The notes below the pieces were generated by a model. It had not been told where the DNA came from and ran no database searches. It saw only the letters and a list, made by a program, of their open reading frames with translations. This document shows, piece by piece, positions 1 through 8,514 of a stretch of DNA of 11,033 bases (positions within the stretch are counted from its first letter, which is position 1; each line of letters opens with the position of its first letter). The translations under genes and the position numbers were made by a program. Source of the stretch: Bryobacteraceae bacterium (GTDB lineage: Bacteria > Acidobacteriota > Terriglobia > Bryobacterales > Bryobacteraceae); the NCBI GenBank assembly GCA_025350445.1, contig JANXXV010000194.1:1-11033 (forward strand). Reading direction: 5' to 3'.

Positions 1-99
1 TTGCGGCCAAAAGTTTATCTTCCCTTCGGCCTCGTTATGGAATCAGCCGAGTTACCCATTCCCATTATTGCGCAACAGCCCATCAATGTACGATCAGGC

Positions 100-1570
100 A
101 TGCACCGCAGGACTTATTTGAAGCTGGCATGGGCGATGGCCCTCGGAAGATTGCCGGCTGTCGCGCAACCGAAACCTGATTCCATAGAGATCGGAAGCCG
201 GTTGGAGTTATTCGCCGACCGGTATCTGATCGAGCGAATGAATGGAACTGAGTTGCGTTTACAAACTCCGATTCAGTGTGAACACGTGCTGACGCTCGAC
301 CGGCCGTGGGAAGGCGCGTTCTGCGGATACTTTACCGTGATTCGCGATGGTGCGGAGTTCCATCTTTACTATCGAGGCGTTGGTTCCGCGGGATCCGATG
401 GCTGCGGCGCCGAGGTTACTTGCTACGCGCATTCTACCGATGGCATTCATTGGACGCGGCCTTCACTGGGCCTGTTTGAAGTGCATGGCACAAAAGACAA
501 CAATGTAATTCTGGCGCATGAGCCGCCGTTTTCCCACAACTTCTGCCCGTTTCTGGATACGCGGCCGGGCATTCCTGCAACGCAACGATTTAGAGCTTTG
601 GCTGGCGTGAAACAGAGTGGCTTGATGGGATTCGGGTCCGCGGATGGTGTGCACTGGAAAAAATTGCGCAAGGATCCGGTCCTGCCGCCGGCCAACGCCT
701 CAGCGTACGATTCGCAGAATCTGGCCTTCTGGTCGGAAGCGGAACAGCGCTACCTCTGCTACTACCGCACGTTTAAGCAAATTGACGGAATGGGCGGAGT
801 GCGGTGGATTTCGAAGAGCGCCAGCGAGGACTTTCTCATCTGGGAGCCTGGCCGTGAGATGAGCTTCGGCGATGCTCCGCCCGAGCACCTCTACACCAAT
901 CAAACCAGTGCTTACTTCCGTGCACCACACATTTATGTTTCGATTGCCGCGCGGTTTATGCCCGGGCGGCGAGTGATCACCAACGGCGAAGCCGCCGCTA
1001 TCGGGGTGCATCCGGACTATTACAAAGACTGTGCGGATGCCGTGCTGCTGACCAGCCGCGGTGGATATCAATTATGATCGAACGTTCCTGGAAGGATTTC
1101 TGCGCCCTGGTGTTGGCCTTGAGAATTGGGTTTCGCGCGACAATTATCCCGCGTTAAACATCCTACAGACAGGCCCTGCGGAGATGTCGTTCTATGTGAA
1201 CCGGCACTACGGGCAGGCCAGCGCGCACCTGTCGCGGTATAAGCTGCGGCTGGACGGTCTGGCTTCTCTCCACGCGCCCTATCGCGGCGCGGAGATGACT
1301 ACCAAGGTGTTGCGTTTTGCGGGGCATCGCCTGGAGTTGAATTATTCCACCTCTGCCGCGGGATCGATTCGGGTGGAAGTGCAGCAGGCCGACGGTTCAC
1401 CTGTCCGCGGTTTCGCGCTGGCTGATTGCCGCGAAATCATCGGCGACCGGATTGAACGGGACGTGGAATGGATCGCCGGCCACGATCTGGCCTCGCTTGC
1501 CGGAAAGCCGGTGCGGCTCCGATTCCAATTGAAAGATGCGGATTTGTTTGCCATCCGCTTCCACGATTAG
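100..1570 (+). pseudogene. Tat-exported beta-propeller glycosidase-like protein, frameshifted
   Basis: Two plus-strand reading frames together make one protein. The first runs to a TGA at 1075-1077 and the second continues, shifted by one base, to TAG at 1568-1570. Dropping one T at 1072-1073 joins '...LLTSRGGYQ' to 'YDRTFLEGF...' and gives about 489 residues from ATG 100. That start is preferred because it begins a twin-arginine leader (MHRRTYLKLAW, likely cut after AVA at about residue 22). The frame stays open to base 1, so an upstream start cannot be excluded. Visible motifs are LFADRYLIE (residues 37-45), repeated 'DGxHW' propeller-type segments, and a C-terminal beta-rich part with LNYSTSAAGSIRVEVQ. 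I recognise this as a family of secreted five-bladed-propeller proteins related in fold to GH32/GH43 enzymes and common in Acidobacteriota and Planctomycetota; the substrate is unknown. It converges on the receptor gene, overlapping it by 4 bases. It could be a true pseudogene or a sequencing error. Confidence 0.75.
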
Positions 1571-4500
1571 AACGAGTACTTCAATCCAAATTGAACTTGC
1601 CGCGAATCCACGTTGGTGGAACTGATCACGCCATAGCCTATCGTGCCCGGACTCGCTCCCGGCAATCCAAAAATCGGATGGTTCGGCAGGTTGAAAAACT
1701 CGGTCCGGAATTCTACGATGTGGCGCTCGGTGATGTGGAAATTCTTAATAGCGGAAAAGTCTATGGCGATGGTGCCCGGTCCGATGATGGTGTTGCGCCC
1801 CGCCGTGCCGAAGCGGAAATCCGCGCCCGGAAGCCGGTTGACGAAGGCATCCGGGTTGAAGAACCGTTTCGGATCCTGCTGGCCACGGGGCAGCGCGGGG
1901 TTAATTCCGGTCGCGTCCGGATAACAGCTGCCGCCTCCATTCTGCACCGCGCCTGAACCACAGGTTGGCGTCAGCGGGAACCCATCCTGTAAGGTCACGA
2001 TAGTGCCGGCCTGCCATCCTCCCAGCAGCGTATCCACAACGCGTCCAGCGTTGGCGAGTAGCGCCTTGCCGCGGCCGACGGGTAGATTATAGAGCAACGT
2101 CGTGGTCAACCGTTTCCGGAAATCGAATGACGACAGGCCGCGTTCCGTATGCAGGTTATAGTCGTTTGACGGATTTTGCGAATCGCCGTTCTGCTGGCGA
2201 ACGCCGCTGCCGTTATCGATGGATTTTCCGTAGCTGAATGCCGTCAACATGGTGAAGCCGTGGCTCAGGCGTTGCTGCAAGCGGACTTGCAGGGAGTGGT
2301 AATTAGAATGACCTCCGGTTGCCGTTACCTGGATGCCGCCATTCAAGATGGGAAACGCGCGGCGGGCATTGATGTTCCCCGGCCCCGGGGGCGCGTTGTT
2401 GTAGACCATAAAACGCCGCAGATGCACCCCGGCTGAGCCGATGTAGTTCACCTCAAGAGACATGTCTTGCGTAATCTGGCGCTGCACCCCGAACGACCAT
2501 TGCGGTACATAAGCAGTGGGCGCATGATAGTCGTACCCGAGCAGGAACGACGGCGCCCCGATGAGCGTGAATATGCGGTCCCAACTGAGATTCGGAACCA
2601 GCGTGTTCGCCGTCTCCGCATTGCGGATAGTAAATGGCGCATTGCGCGTCACTTCATAGGCGGCGCTGGCGATGTCCTGCACGAAGAAAAGGCCCGCTCC
2701 GGTCCGGATCACCGTCTTATCGTTCAAGCTGTAGGCGATCCCCACCCGCGGTGCAAAATTGTTGTTATCCGCTCCGTATGTCCCGCGCCCAAAGCGTCCG
2801 TCGCGCACGTAAGGGATGTAGGATGGCAGCGGGTAGGCGGGATTGCCCTGGAATGGATCGCCTTTGCCGGACCGGGCAAATACCGGGAATGCCGAGTTGT
2901 CCCACTTGAAATCGATATTCACAATCGCATCGTACTTATCCACCCATGGCGTCTGATTCTCATAACGCAGCCCGTAGTTGACGATCAGCTTCGAGGAGAC
3001 CTTCCAGCTGTCCTGGAAGTAGAGCCCGGCGTAAATGTTGCGGTAGTTCGCGATCGGTGCGCCGATCTGTCCCTCGGTGCCGCTGAAGTAGCCCAGCAGG
3101 AAATCGGCGGCGTTGTTGGCCGGGATTGTCGTACTTGCCACGCCGGTGTTTGTGTACTGGCCATTCTCAGTGAACCTTCCGCGCGTTACCGTACCGCTGA
3201 TCACGTTATAGCGGGTGCGGTTGAAGTCCGCGCCTAACTTGATGGAGTGCTTGCCGCGCGACCAGGAAAAATTGTCAGTCCACTGAAAGATGGTGTCCCA
3301 GGTGTTGAAAGGAACGTCTGATGATTCGCCGATGTTTGAGATTCCGCCGCCGAGGTTGACATTGGGCGTGCCCCAGTACAGCGGATTGTCCGTGGGTAGG
3401 CCCTTGATACCCAGATTTGCAACGACGTTCTCTTTCCCGGCGCGACCGGCTTGATTGGCGTTCTCCAGCCGGCTGATCCCAAAACGGAAATCGTTCACTT
3501 TGTTTGATCCCAGAACCCAGGTATGTCCCAGCATTCCCTGATGAACCTGCGATTGGGTATTGGTTCCCTGCTGCGGCAGGTTGACGGGGTTGTACTGCTT
3601 TTCACCGGAATGCGCGTAGCGGAACATGAAGCTTGAACTGGCCGATTGCACGTAGTCGACGCGGCTGTTTTGCTGGTCGTAATCGGTGGGGCGTCCTTCG
3701 GTGTTGAGATAGTTGTTAGCCGTGAGAGTGCTTGGACTGCCCACATTGGCCAGGGCTGAAAATTTCTGCAGGTACGTTTGCGAAATGGAGTTGATGCGGC
3801 TGGTAGGGATTCGATTGCCCGGGAAGGGTGAAACGGACGCCACCGTAAGGCCGTTCGCGGCAAGCACTCTGGTGCTGGGATCGTAGATGCTGCCGGTGAT
3901 CGCTGAGAAGTCCCCGGCGATCCACGATGCTGGTATCACCGTGGCCGGCAGCGTAAGTGCCTTTCGCTCGCGAAGGCCTTCATAGTTGACGGCGAAGAAC
4001 AGCCTGTCTTTTCCGTGGATTGCTTTGGGGATAACGACCGGTCCGCCGAGTGTGAACCCGAATTGATTGCGCTTGAATGGCGGTATCGGTTTGCTGCCGC
4101 TGTCAAAGAAGTTCTTGGCATCGAGCGCGGAGTTGCGCAGGAACTCGAACGCGGTGCCGTGCAGGGCGTTGCTGCCGCTTCGAGTGGTCACATTGATCTG
4201 CGCCATGTTGTGGCCGTACTCGGCGGGAACAATGCCTGTCTCGACTTTGAACTCCTGCAGCGCGTCCAGCGAGGGCAGAAACAGGTAGCTGTTGAAGCTT
4301 GGATCGGTATTTTCGATGCCGTCGAGTGTGTAGTGGTTGAAAAAAATACGTTGACCGCTGGCGCTGAGGTTGAACTGGCTTCGGGTGCCGCCCTGCCGCG
4401 TCACGCCGACGGCGGACGGTTGACCGTTGGTGCTGGTCCCGGGAGTGAGCGCCGCCAGTTGCAAATAGTTCCGGCCATTCAAGGGCAGTTCCAGAATGCG

Positions 4501-4926
4501 CCGGTTCTCGATCACCGTGCCGACAGATGTGCTTTCGGTGTCCAGCACCGGCACGCTGCCTTTCACTTCAACAACGTCGGACACATTTCCCACCACCAGT
4601 GCGATATCAATGCGGGCCACCTGCGCCACTTGCAGCACGATGTCGTTGCGGACCTGTGAATTGAACCCGGGCATCTCGACCTTCAGCGTGTATTCACCCG
4701 GCACCAGCGCCGGCAATCCGTAAATGCCTTCGCTGTTGGTCCTCACCACCCGCTGCGTGTTGGTGGCAGGGTGCGTCAAGGTGATTGCCGCCCCTGAAAT
4801 TACCGCGCCGCTAGTGTCGGCTACGGTGCCTGTAATATCCCCGGTTGGGCCTTGTCCAAAAAGGCTGATGTTGAAGAGTAGAGCGGATGCGAGCGAAGCG
4901 GCATATACATTACGACGCAATGACAT
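1567..4926 (-). CDS. Oar-like TonB-dependent outer-membrane receptor with carboxypeptidase-regulatory domain
   Basis: The protein has 1119 residues. An N-terminal signal peptide (about 1-25, basic MSLRR then a hydrophobic stretch) is followed by a carboxypeptidase-regulatory-like beta-sandwich (about 27-112, with GDITGTVADTSGAVI and a PGEYTLKV segment). A plug domain follows (about 125-255, containing LELPLNGRNYLQL and ending near NVTTRSGSN), then a long beta-barrel ending in QFGLKYSF; the terminal Phe is typical of outer-membrane barrels. These proteins are very abundant in Acidobacteriota and are thought to import oligosaccharides or other large ligands with TonB energy; the ligand cannot be read from sequence. 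I see no convincing TonB box. ATG 4926 is supported by AAGAGGAA (plus-strand bases 4932-4939) about 6 bases upstream and by a promoter further up. The gene is intact and convergent with the propeller protein gene, so a carbohydrate-use role is plausible but inferred. Confidence 0.92.
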   Translation of the reverse strand: MSLRRNVYAASLASALLFNISLFGQGPTGDITGTVADTSGAVISGAAITLTHPATNTQRVVRTNSEGIYGLPALVPGEYTLKVEMPGFNSQVRNDIVLQVAQVARIDIALVVGNVSDVVEVKGSVPVLDTESTSVGTVIENRRILELPLNGRNYLQLAALTPGTSTNGQPSAVGVTRQGGTRSQFNLSASGQRIFFNHYTLDGIENTDPSFNSYLFLPSLDALQEFKVETGIVPAEYGHNMAQINVTTRSGSNALHGTAFEFLRNSALDAKNFFDSGSKPIPPFKRNQFGFTLGGPVVIPKAIHGKDRLFFAVNYEGLRERKALTLPATVIPASWIAGDFSAITGSIYDPSTRVLAANGLTVASVSPFPGNRIPTSRINSISQTYLQKFSALANVGSPSTLTANNYLNTEGRPTDYDQQNSRVDYVQSASSSFMFRYAHSGEKQYNPVNLPQQGTNTQSQVHQGMLGHTWVLGSNKVNDFRFGISRLENANQAGRAGKENVVANLGIKGLPTDNPLYWGTPNVNLGGGISNIGESSDVPFNTWDTIFQWTDNFSWSRGKHSIKLGADFNRTRYNVISGTVTRGRFTENGQYTNTGVASTTIPANNAADFLLGYFSGTEGQIGAPIANYRNIYAGLYFQDSWKVSSKLIVNYGLRYENQTPWVDKYDAIVNIDFKWDNSAFPVFARSGKGDPFQGNPAYPLPSYIPYVRDGRFGRGTYGADNNNFAPRVGIAYSLNDKTVIRTGAGLFFVQDIASAAYEVTRNAPFTIRNAETANTLVPNLSWDRIFTLIGAPSFLLGYDYHAPTAYVPQWSFGVQRQITQDMSLEVNYIGSAGVHLRRFMVYNNAPPGPGNINARRAFPILNGGIQVTATGGHSNYHSLQVRLQQRLSHGFTMLTAFSYGKSIDNGSGVRQQNGDSQNPSNDYNLHTERGLSSFDFRKRLTTTLLYNLPVGRGKALLANAGRVVDTLLGGWQAGTIVTLQDGFPLTPTCGSGAVQNGGGSCYPDATGINPALPRGQQDPKRFFNPDAFVNRLPGADFRFGTAGRNTIIGPGTIAIDFSAIKNFHITERHIVEFRTEFFNLPNHPIFGLPGASPGTIGYGVISSTNVDSRQVQFGLKYSF

Positions 4927-4956
4927 GAGAGTTCCTCTTGTTGAATTACTGACGGA

Positions 4957-4985
4957 ACTCTATCCCAGGGTGACCCTGCTGTCAA
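4957..4985 (-). promoter_or_regulatory. Sigma-70-type promoter of the receptor gene
   Basis: Read on the minus strand there is a perfect -35 TTGACA (4985-4980), a 17-base spacer and a -10 TAGAGT (4962-4957, 4 of 6 consensus). Transcription would start near 4950, giving a leader of about 25 bases before ATG 4926 that includes the AGAGGA ribosome site. Spacing and position both fit a vegetative promoter. Confidence 0.6.
4966..4978. promoter_or_regulatory. Candidate operator dyad inside the receptor promoter
   Basis: CAGGGT-G-ACCCTG is a perfect 6+1+6 dyad lying wholly in the 17-base spacer between the -35 and -10 of the receptor promoter. A repressor dimer bound there would block RNA polymerase. 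The short half-sites mean chance occurrence is possible, and no regulator gene is in the window. Confidence 0.35.
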
Positions 4986-5038
4986 TCGTATGGGACGCAA
5001 GTGTATCCTTGACTTCGATCATGGCCCGCCGTTTGATC

Positions 5039-5791
5039 ATGACCCGCCGCCGCTTCGTTTCTGTCTCCAGTTCGGTTGCACTGGCCGCTGCCCAAGGACC
5101 ACCCATCCGGGCATTAACTGTCGATGTCTTCGGAACCGTGACCGACTGGTATTCCGCCATCATTCGAGATGGCGCCGGGCTTTCGCGAAAGAAAGGCTTC
5201 CAACCCGACTGGGCTGCGTTTGCCGAGGCTTGGCGCGCCGGGTACTGGGAGGAGATGAACCGCTTGCGCCGTGGCGGGATCCCATGGGTGAAGCTGGATA
5301 TACTGCACCGGCACACCCTCGACCGGCTGCTGCAGGAATTCAAATGCGATTCGTTGACCGGGCCGGAGAAACAGTGGCTGAACCTGGTTTGGCGCCGGCT
5401 GCCTGCGTGGCCCGGCGTCAAACCCGCGCTGGCCCGATTGCGCAATGGTTTTGTCACAGACGCACTCTCAAACGGAAATGTGTCCATGCTGGTGGACATT
5501 TTCCGTTATGCGGATCTGCGTTGGGATTGCGTGCTTTCCGCTGAATTGGCCCGCCATTTTAAGCCGGAGCGCGGGGCGTACCTCGTTGCGGCGGATCTCC
5601 TTGGCCTGAAATCGAAAGTGATTCGGATGATCGCGGCTGATTTCGACGACCTGGAAGGGGCCCGCGCGGCACGTCCGGGCACCGCATACGTCTATCGCCC
5701 CAAAGAGCACGGACCCGGTTACAAGAGGCCGCTACGGCCAACGTTCGCTTTAGATTTTGAGGTGCAGGATCTCTCCGGGCTGTGCAAATAG
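5039..5791 (+). CDS. Type II haloacid dehalogenase-like HAD hydrolase with Tat leader
   Basis: The protein has 250 residues from ATG 5039; an in-frame ATG at 5021 would add MARRLI. Neither has a clear ribosome site, and 5039 is chosen because it begins MTRRRFVSVSS, a twin-arginine leader ending near ALAAA (about 18). The core matches L-2-haloacid dehalogenases: DVFGTVTDW with nucleophile D29 and T33, R66 in AEAWR, SNG at S144-N145, K175 and Y181 (KPERGAY), and D204 in AADFDDLEGARA. The third position of motif I is Phe, not Asp, which favours dehalogenase-type over phosphatase-type HADs. The usual Ser and Asn near L-DEX 175/177 are Ala199 and Asp201 here, so the substrate may differ. The family hydrolyses C-halogen bonds of short haloacids, normally in the cytoplasm. 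It is divergent from the receptor gene and lies 84 bases ahead of aroC on the same strand. Confidence 0.8.
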   Translation: MTRRRFVSVSSSVALAAAQGPPIRALTVDVFGTVTDWYSAIIRDGAGLSRKKGFQPDWAAFAEAWRAGYWEEMNRLRRGGIPWVKLDILHRHTLDRLLQEFKCDSLTGPEKQWLNLVWRRLPAWPGVKPALARLRNGFVTDALSNGNVSMLVDIFRYADLRWDCVLSAELARHFKPERGAYLVAADLLGLKSKVIRMIAADFDDLEGARAARPGTAYVYRPKEHGPGYKRPLRPTFALDFEVQDLSGLCK

Positions 5792-5863
5792 CTTGGGGCT
5801 TAGGCGAATCTGACGCAATCCGCACATTTTTTGAGGCGAAATGGACGCCAAACTGCTAATATT

Positions 5864-5868
5864 AAAGG
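5864..5868 (+). promoter_or_regulatory. Ribosome binding site that decides the aroC start
   Basis: AAAGG sits 7 bases before ATG 5876. The frame is open upstream to a TTG at 5831, but the extra residues have no family counterpart, whereas MFRFETAGESHG from 5876 matches the usual chorismate synthase N-terminus. Confidence 0.6.
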
Positions 5869-5875
5869 TCCAGGA

Positions 5876-7048
5876 ATGTTCCGTTTCGAAACCGCTGGTG
5901 AATCCCATGGAGAATGTTTAGTCGCAACCTTAACCGGGTTGCCGGCGGGTATTCCCATTTCTGTCAAAGCTATCAATCGCGAGCTCTGGCGCCGTCAGCA
6001 GGGCTTCGGCCGTGGCGGACGTATGAAGATCGAGACCGATCAGGCGGAAATCGTGGCGGGCGTTCGCCATTCGGCGACGATTGGGTCGCCGATCGCGATC
6101 ATTATCCGCAACAAAGATTGGAAGAATTGGAACGAGATCTTGCCGGTGGAGACCATCGAGGGTGGGGAAGAGAACAAGAAGCCCGTAACCCGCCCCCGTC
6201 CGGGACACGCTGACCTCGCCGGAGCTATCAAGTATAACTTTCATGATGCGCGCTATATCCTTGAGCGTGCTAGTGCTAGAGAGACGACGGCCCGGGTGGC
6301 TGTGGGCGCTATCGCGAAGGCATATCTGGCTGAATTCGGCATCGAAATTCTAAGCCACGTCATCGCCGTGGGCACTGAAAAATTGGGCCGGCAAGCTAGT
6401 TGGGACGAACTGGTGGCGCTTTCCAAGCGGGACGAAGTGTTGCTGGGCTGCGTGGATACAGAAGCCGAACAACGGATGAAAACCGTGGTGGACCATGCCT
6501 ACAAAACGGGCGATACAGTTGGTGGAATCTTCGAAGTGGTGGCGCACAACGTTCCCGTGGGCCTGGGTTCGCACATCACCTGGGACTCGCGGCTGGATGG
6601 ACGCTTGGCGCAGGCCATTGTCTCCATGCAGGCCGTAAAGGGCGTCGAAATTGGGTTCGCTGAAGAAGGCTCGGCCGCGTTCGGGTCCCAGGTGCAGGAT
6701 ACGATCCACTACGATCGGGAAGAACGGAGTTTTCATCGCGGCGCCAACCGCGCCGGCGGCCTGGAAGGCGGCATGACCAACGGGCAGGATCTTCTAGTCC
6801 GCGGGTTCCTGAAGCCGATTTCCACCCTGCGTAAACCGCTGGAATCGGTGGAATTAATCACCCGGGAGCCCGCGCTCGCAGCCTATGAACGAAGCGATGT
6901 CGCGGTGGTCCCGGCTGCGGGTGTGATCGGTGAAGCGATGGTCGCTATTGTGCTGGCGCAGGCATTTCTGGAGAAATTTGGCGGCGACTCCATGGATGAG
7001 ACCCGCCGGAATTTTGACGGCTATTCCAAACAGGTAAAGAATTTCTGA
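5876..7048 (+). CDS. aroC: Chorismate synthase
   Basis: The 390-residue protein converts 5-enolpyruvylshikimate-3-phosphate to chorismate using reduced FMN; this is the last step of the shikimate pathway, in the cytoplasm. Family signatures are all visible: GESHGECLVATLTGLPAG (8-25), GFGRGGRM (43-50), RPRPGHADLAGA with His111 (106-117), ERASARETTARVAVGAIAK (130-148) and RSDVAVVPAAGVIGEAM (339-355). The two conserved histidines of the family correspond to His11 and His111. Length is near the upper end of the usual 350-390. The product is intact. Its TGA overlaps the ATG of def by one base (TGATG), so the two genes are probably translationally coupled and aroC heads a four-gene run. No clear separate promoter is visible in the 84 bases before it. 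Confidence 0.97.
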   Translation: MFRFETAGESHGECLVATLTGLPAGIPISVKAINRELWRRQQGFGRGGRMKIETDQAEIVAGVRHSATIGSPIAIIIRNKDWKNWNEILPVETIEGGEENKKPVTRPRPGHADLAGAIKYNFHDARYILERASARETTARVAVGAIAKAYLAEFGIEILSHVIAVGTEKLGRQASWDELVALSKRDEVLLGCVDTEAEQRMKTVVDHAYKTGDTVGGIFEVVAHNVPVGLGSHITWDSRLDGRLAQAIVSMQAVKGVEIGFAEEGSAAFGSQVQDTIHYDREERSFHRGANRAGGLEGGMTNGQDLLVRGFLKPISTLRKPLESVELITREPALAAYERSDVAVVPAAGVIGEAMVAIVLAQAFLEKFGGDSMDETRRNFDGYSKQVKNF

Positions 7049-7563
7049 TGATACATCCGATTGTGAAGTACGGCAATCCCGTGCTGGAGACGAAAGCGCA
7101 GACCGTGACCGACTTCGCTGCGCCGGAGCTGCACACGCTGGTGGAAGAAATGTTCCAATCCATGTACGCAGCCAAGGGCGTCGGCCTGGCCGCACCGCAG
7201 ATCGGAGTCTCCAAGCGCATCACTGTCATTGATACGTCAAACGGGGAAAATCCCGAGGAGAGGCTTGTACTTATCAATCCGGAGATCATCAAACGCGAAG
7301 GGACGCAGACGGGCGAGGAGGGCTGCCTCAGCCTTCCCGGATTCCGAGAGCAGGTTACGCGCGCCAAACGGGCCACGATCCGGGCGCAGACTCTGAAGGG
7401 CGAATTTTTCGAGATGATCGGGGAAGATTTACTGGCCCGCGCATTCCAACATGAGACGGACCACCTGAATGGCATCCTGTATATCAGCCACGTCAGCGTG
7501 CTGAAGCGCGATTTGATAAAGCGCAAAATTAAGAAGCTGACCAAAGCCGGCGAGTGGGGGTAG
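7048..7563 (+). CDS. def: Peptide deformylase
   Basis: The 171-residue cytoplasmic metalloenzyme removes the formyl group from the N-terminal methionine of new proteins. All three family motifs are present: GVGLAAPQIG (44-53), EEGCLSLP with metal ligand Cys93 (90-97), and QHETDHLNG with His135, Glu136 and His139 (134-142). The length and the basic C-terminal helix (KRKIKKLTKAG) fit the bacterial enzyme. The ATG shares a base with the aroC stop codon; an AGG about 13 bases upstream is a weak ribosome site, so reinitiation after aroC is likely. The gene lies directly before fmt, the common bacterial pairing of the deformylase with the enzyme that adds the formyl group. Confidence 0.97.
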   Translation: MIHPIVKYGNPVLETKAQTVTDFAAPELHTLVEEMFQSMYAAKGVGLAAPQIGVSKRITVIDTSNGENPEERLVLINPEIIKREGTQTGEEGCLSLPGFREQVTRAKRATIRAQTLKGEFFEMIGEDLLARAFQHETDHLNGILYISHVSVLKRDLIKRKIKKLTKAGEWG

Positions 7564-7572
7564 AAATTCAAT

Positions 7573-8514
7573 TTGCGCCTTGTCTTCTTAGGCATGCCGC
7601 GTTTTGCCGTGCCTTCGCTGGAACAGCTTGTGGCAGCCGGACACGACGTCTGCGCGGTATTCACTCAACCCGACCGGCCGAAGGGACGCGGCCGGCAGAC
7701 TGCGTTGTCGCCGGTAAAGGAAGCGGCTCTGCGTCTGGGACTCGCCGTTCACCAGCCCGAGCGGGTGCGCCGGCCGGAGTCCATTGCGTTGTTGGCCGGA
7801 TTCCACGCTGAAGCGATGGTGGTGGTAGGCTACGGGCAAATCATTCCGCAGGCGATCATCGACCTTCCGCGTTATGGCATCATCAACGTGCATGGTTCGT
7901 TATTGCCCAAGTATCGCGGGGCGGCGCCGCTGCAATGGGCGGTGGCCAACGGCGAAACCCGCACTGGTGTCACAACAATGCGGATCGATGCCGGTCTTGA
8001 CACCGGCGACATGCTGTTGAAGGCGGAAACGGAGATTGGGCCGGAGGAAACCGCGGTTGAGTTGGGCGCGCGCCTGTCGATCACCGGCGCCAATCTGTTG
8101 CTGGAAACTTTGGAGAAGATGGAGGCTGGAACTCTACCGGCGGAGAAGCAAAATACGGCGGAAGCCACCTACGCCCCCATTCTGAAGAAAGAAGATGGGC
8201 TGGTGGACTGGCATTTACCTGCCTCGCGGATATACAATCGTTTTCGCGGCCTGTTACCGTGGCCGGGCACTTATACCACGTTCAGAGGTCAACTTTTGCA
8301 CTTCTGGAATGTGAAACCTGCTATTGATATAGGAACGGGAATTCCTGGTTCGGTTCAGGTGCGGAATCGGAAAGTCCTCGTCTCTTGCGGCAACAATTCC
8401 GCCTTAGAGCTTTTGGAAGTACAACTCGAAGGGAGAAAGATCATCCCGGCGGGGGCCTTCTGTAACGGTCAGCACCTTTTGGATAGTGAAATGTTAGGAG
8501 AGATAAAGAATTGA
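7573..8514 (+). CDS. fmt: Methionyl-tRNA formyltransferase
   Basis: The 313-residue protein transfers a formyl group from 10-formyl-tetrahydrofolate to Met-tRNA of the initiator type. The N-terminal Rossmann-like domain begins MRLVFLGMPRFAVPSLE and carries the catalytic triad seen in the E. coli enzyme (N106, H108, D144) as Asn105, His107 (INVHGSLLPKYRGAAP) and Asp143 (MRIDAGLDTGD). The C-terminal tRNA-binding domain starts near residue 205 (DWHLPASRIYNRFRGLLPWPGTY). The start is a TTG, chosen because the family motif MRxVFxGxPxFAVP begins there; a G-rich GGGGGT lies about 11 bases upstream. The gene begins 9 bases after def and ends by overlapping argJ by 4 bases. Confidence 0.97.
   Translation: MRLVFLGMPRFAVPSLEQLVAAGHDVCAVFTQPDRPKGRGRQTALSPVKEAALRLGLAVHQPERVRRPESIALLAGFHAEAMVVVGYGQIIPQAIIDLPRYGIINVHGSLLPKYRGAAPLQWAVANGETRTGVTTMRIDAGLDTGDMLLKAETEIGPEETAVELGARLSITGANLLLETLEKMEAGTLPAEKQNTAEATYAPILKKEDGLVDWHLPASRIYNRFRGLLPWPGTYTTFRGQLLHFWNVKPAIDIGTGIPGSVQVRNRKVLVSCGNNSALELLEVQLEGRKIIPAGAFCNGQHLLDSEMLGEIKN

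Noticed and set aside
1..99. TTG at base 1 as start of the propeller protein
   Set aside because: The added 33 residues precede and would bury the twin-arginine leader at residue 34; the frame is simply open at the window edge.
2467..3237. Long plus-strand open frame opposite the receptor gene
   Set aside because: It is an antisense shadow of a clear receptor coding region, with no ribosome site or recognisable domain.
4724..5020. Upstream in-frame extension of the dehalogenase gene
   Set aside because: It runs antisense through the start of the receptor gene and has no family similarity; the leader at 5039 explains the start better.
5831..5862. TTGAGG and TGC-TAATAT as a promoter for aroC
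   Set aside because: Spacing is 20 bases, and transcription would start at or inside the ribosome site; weak on both counts.
5792..5875. T6 run at 5827-5832 as an intrinsic terminator of the dehalogenase gene
   Set aside because: No stem longer than about 3 bp ends just before the T-run.
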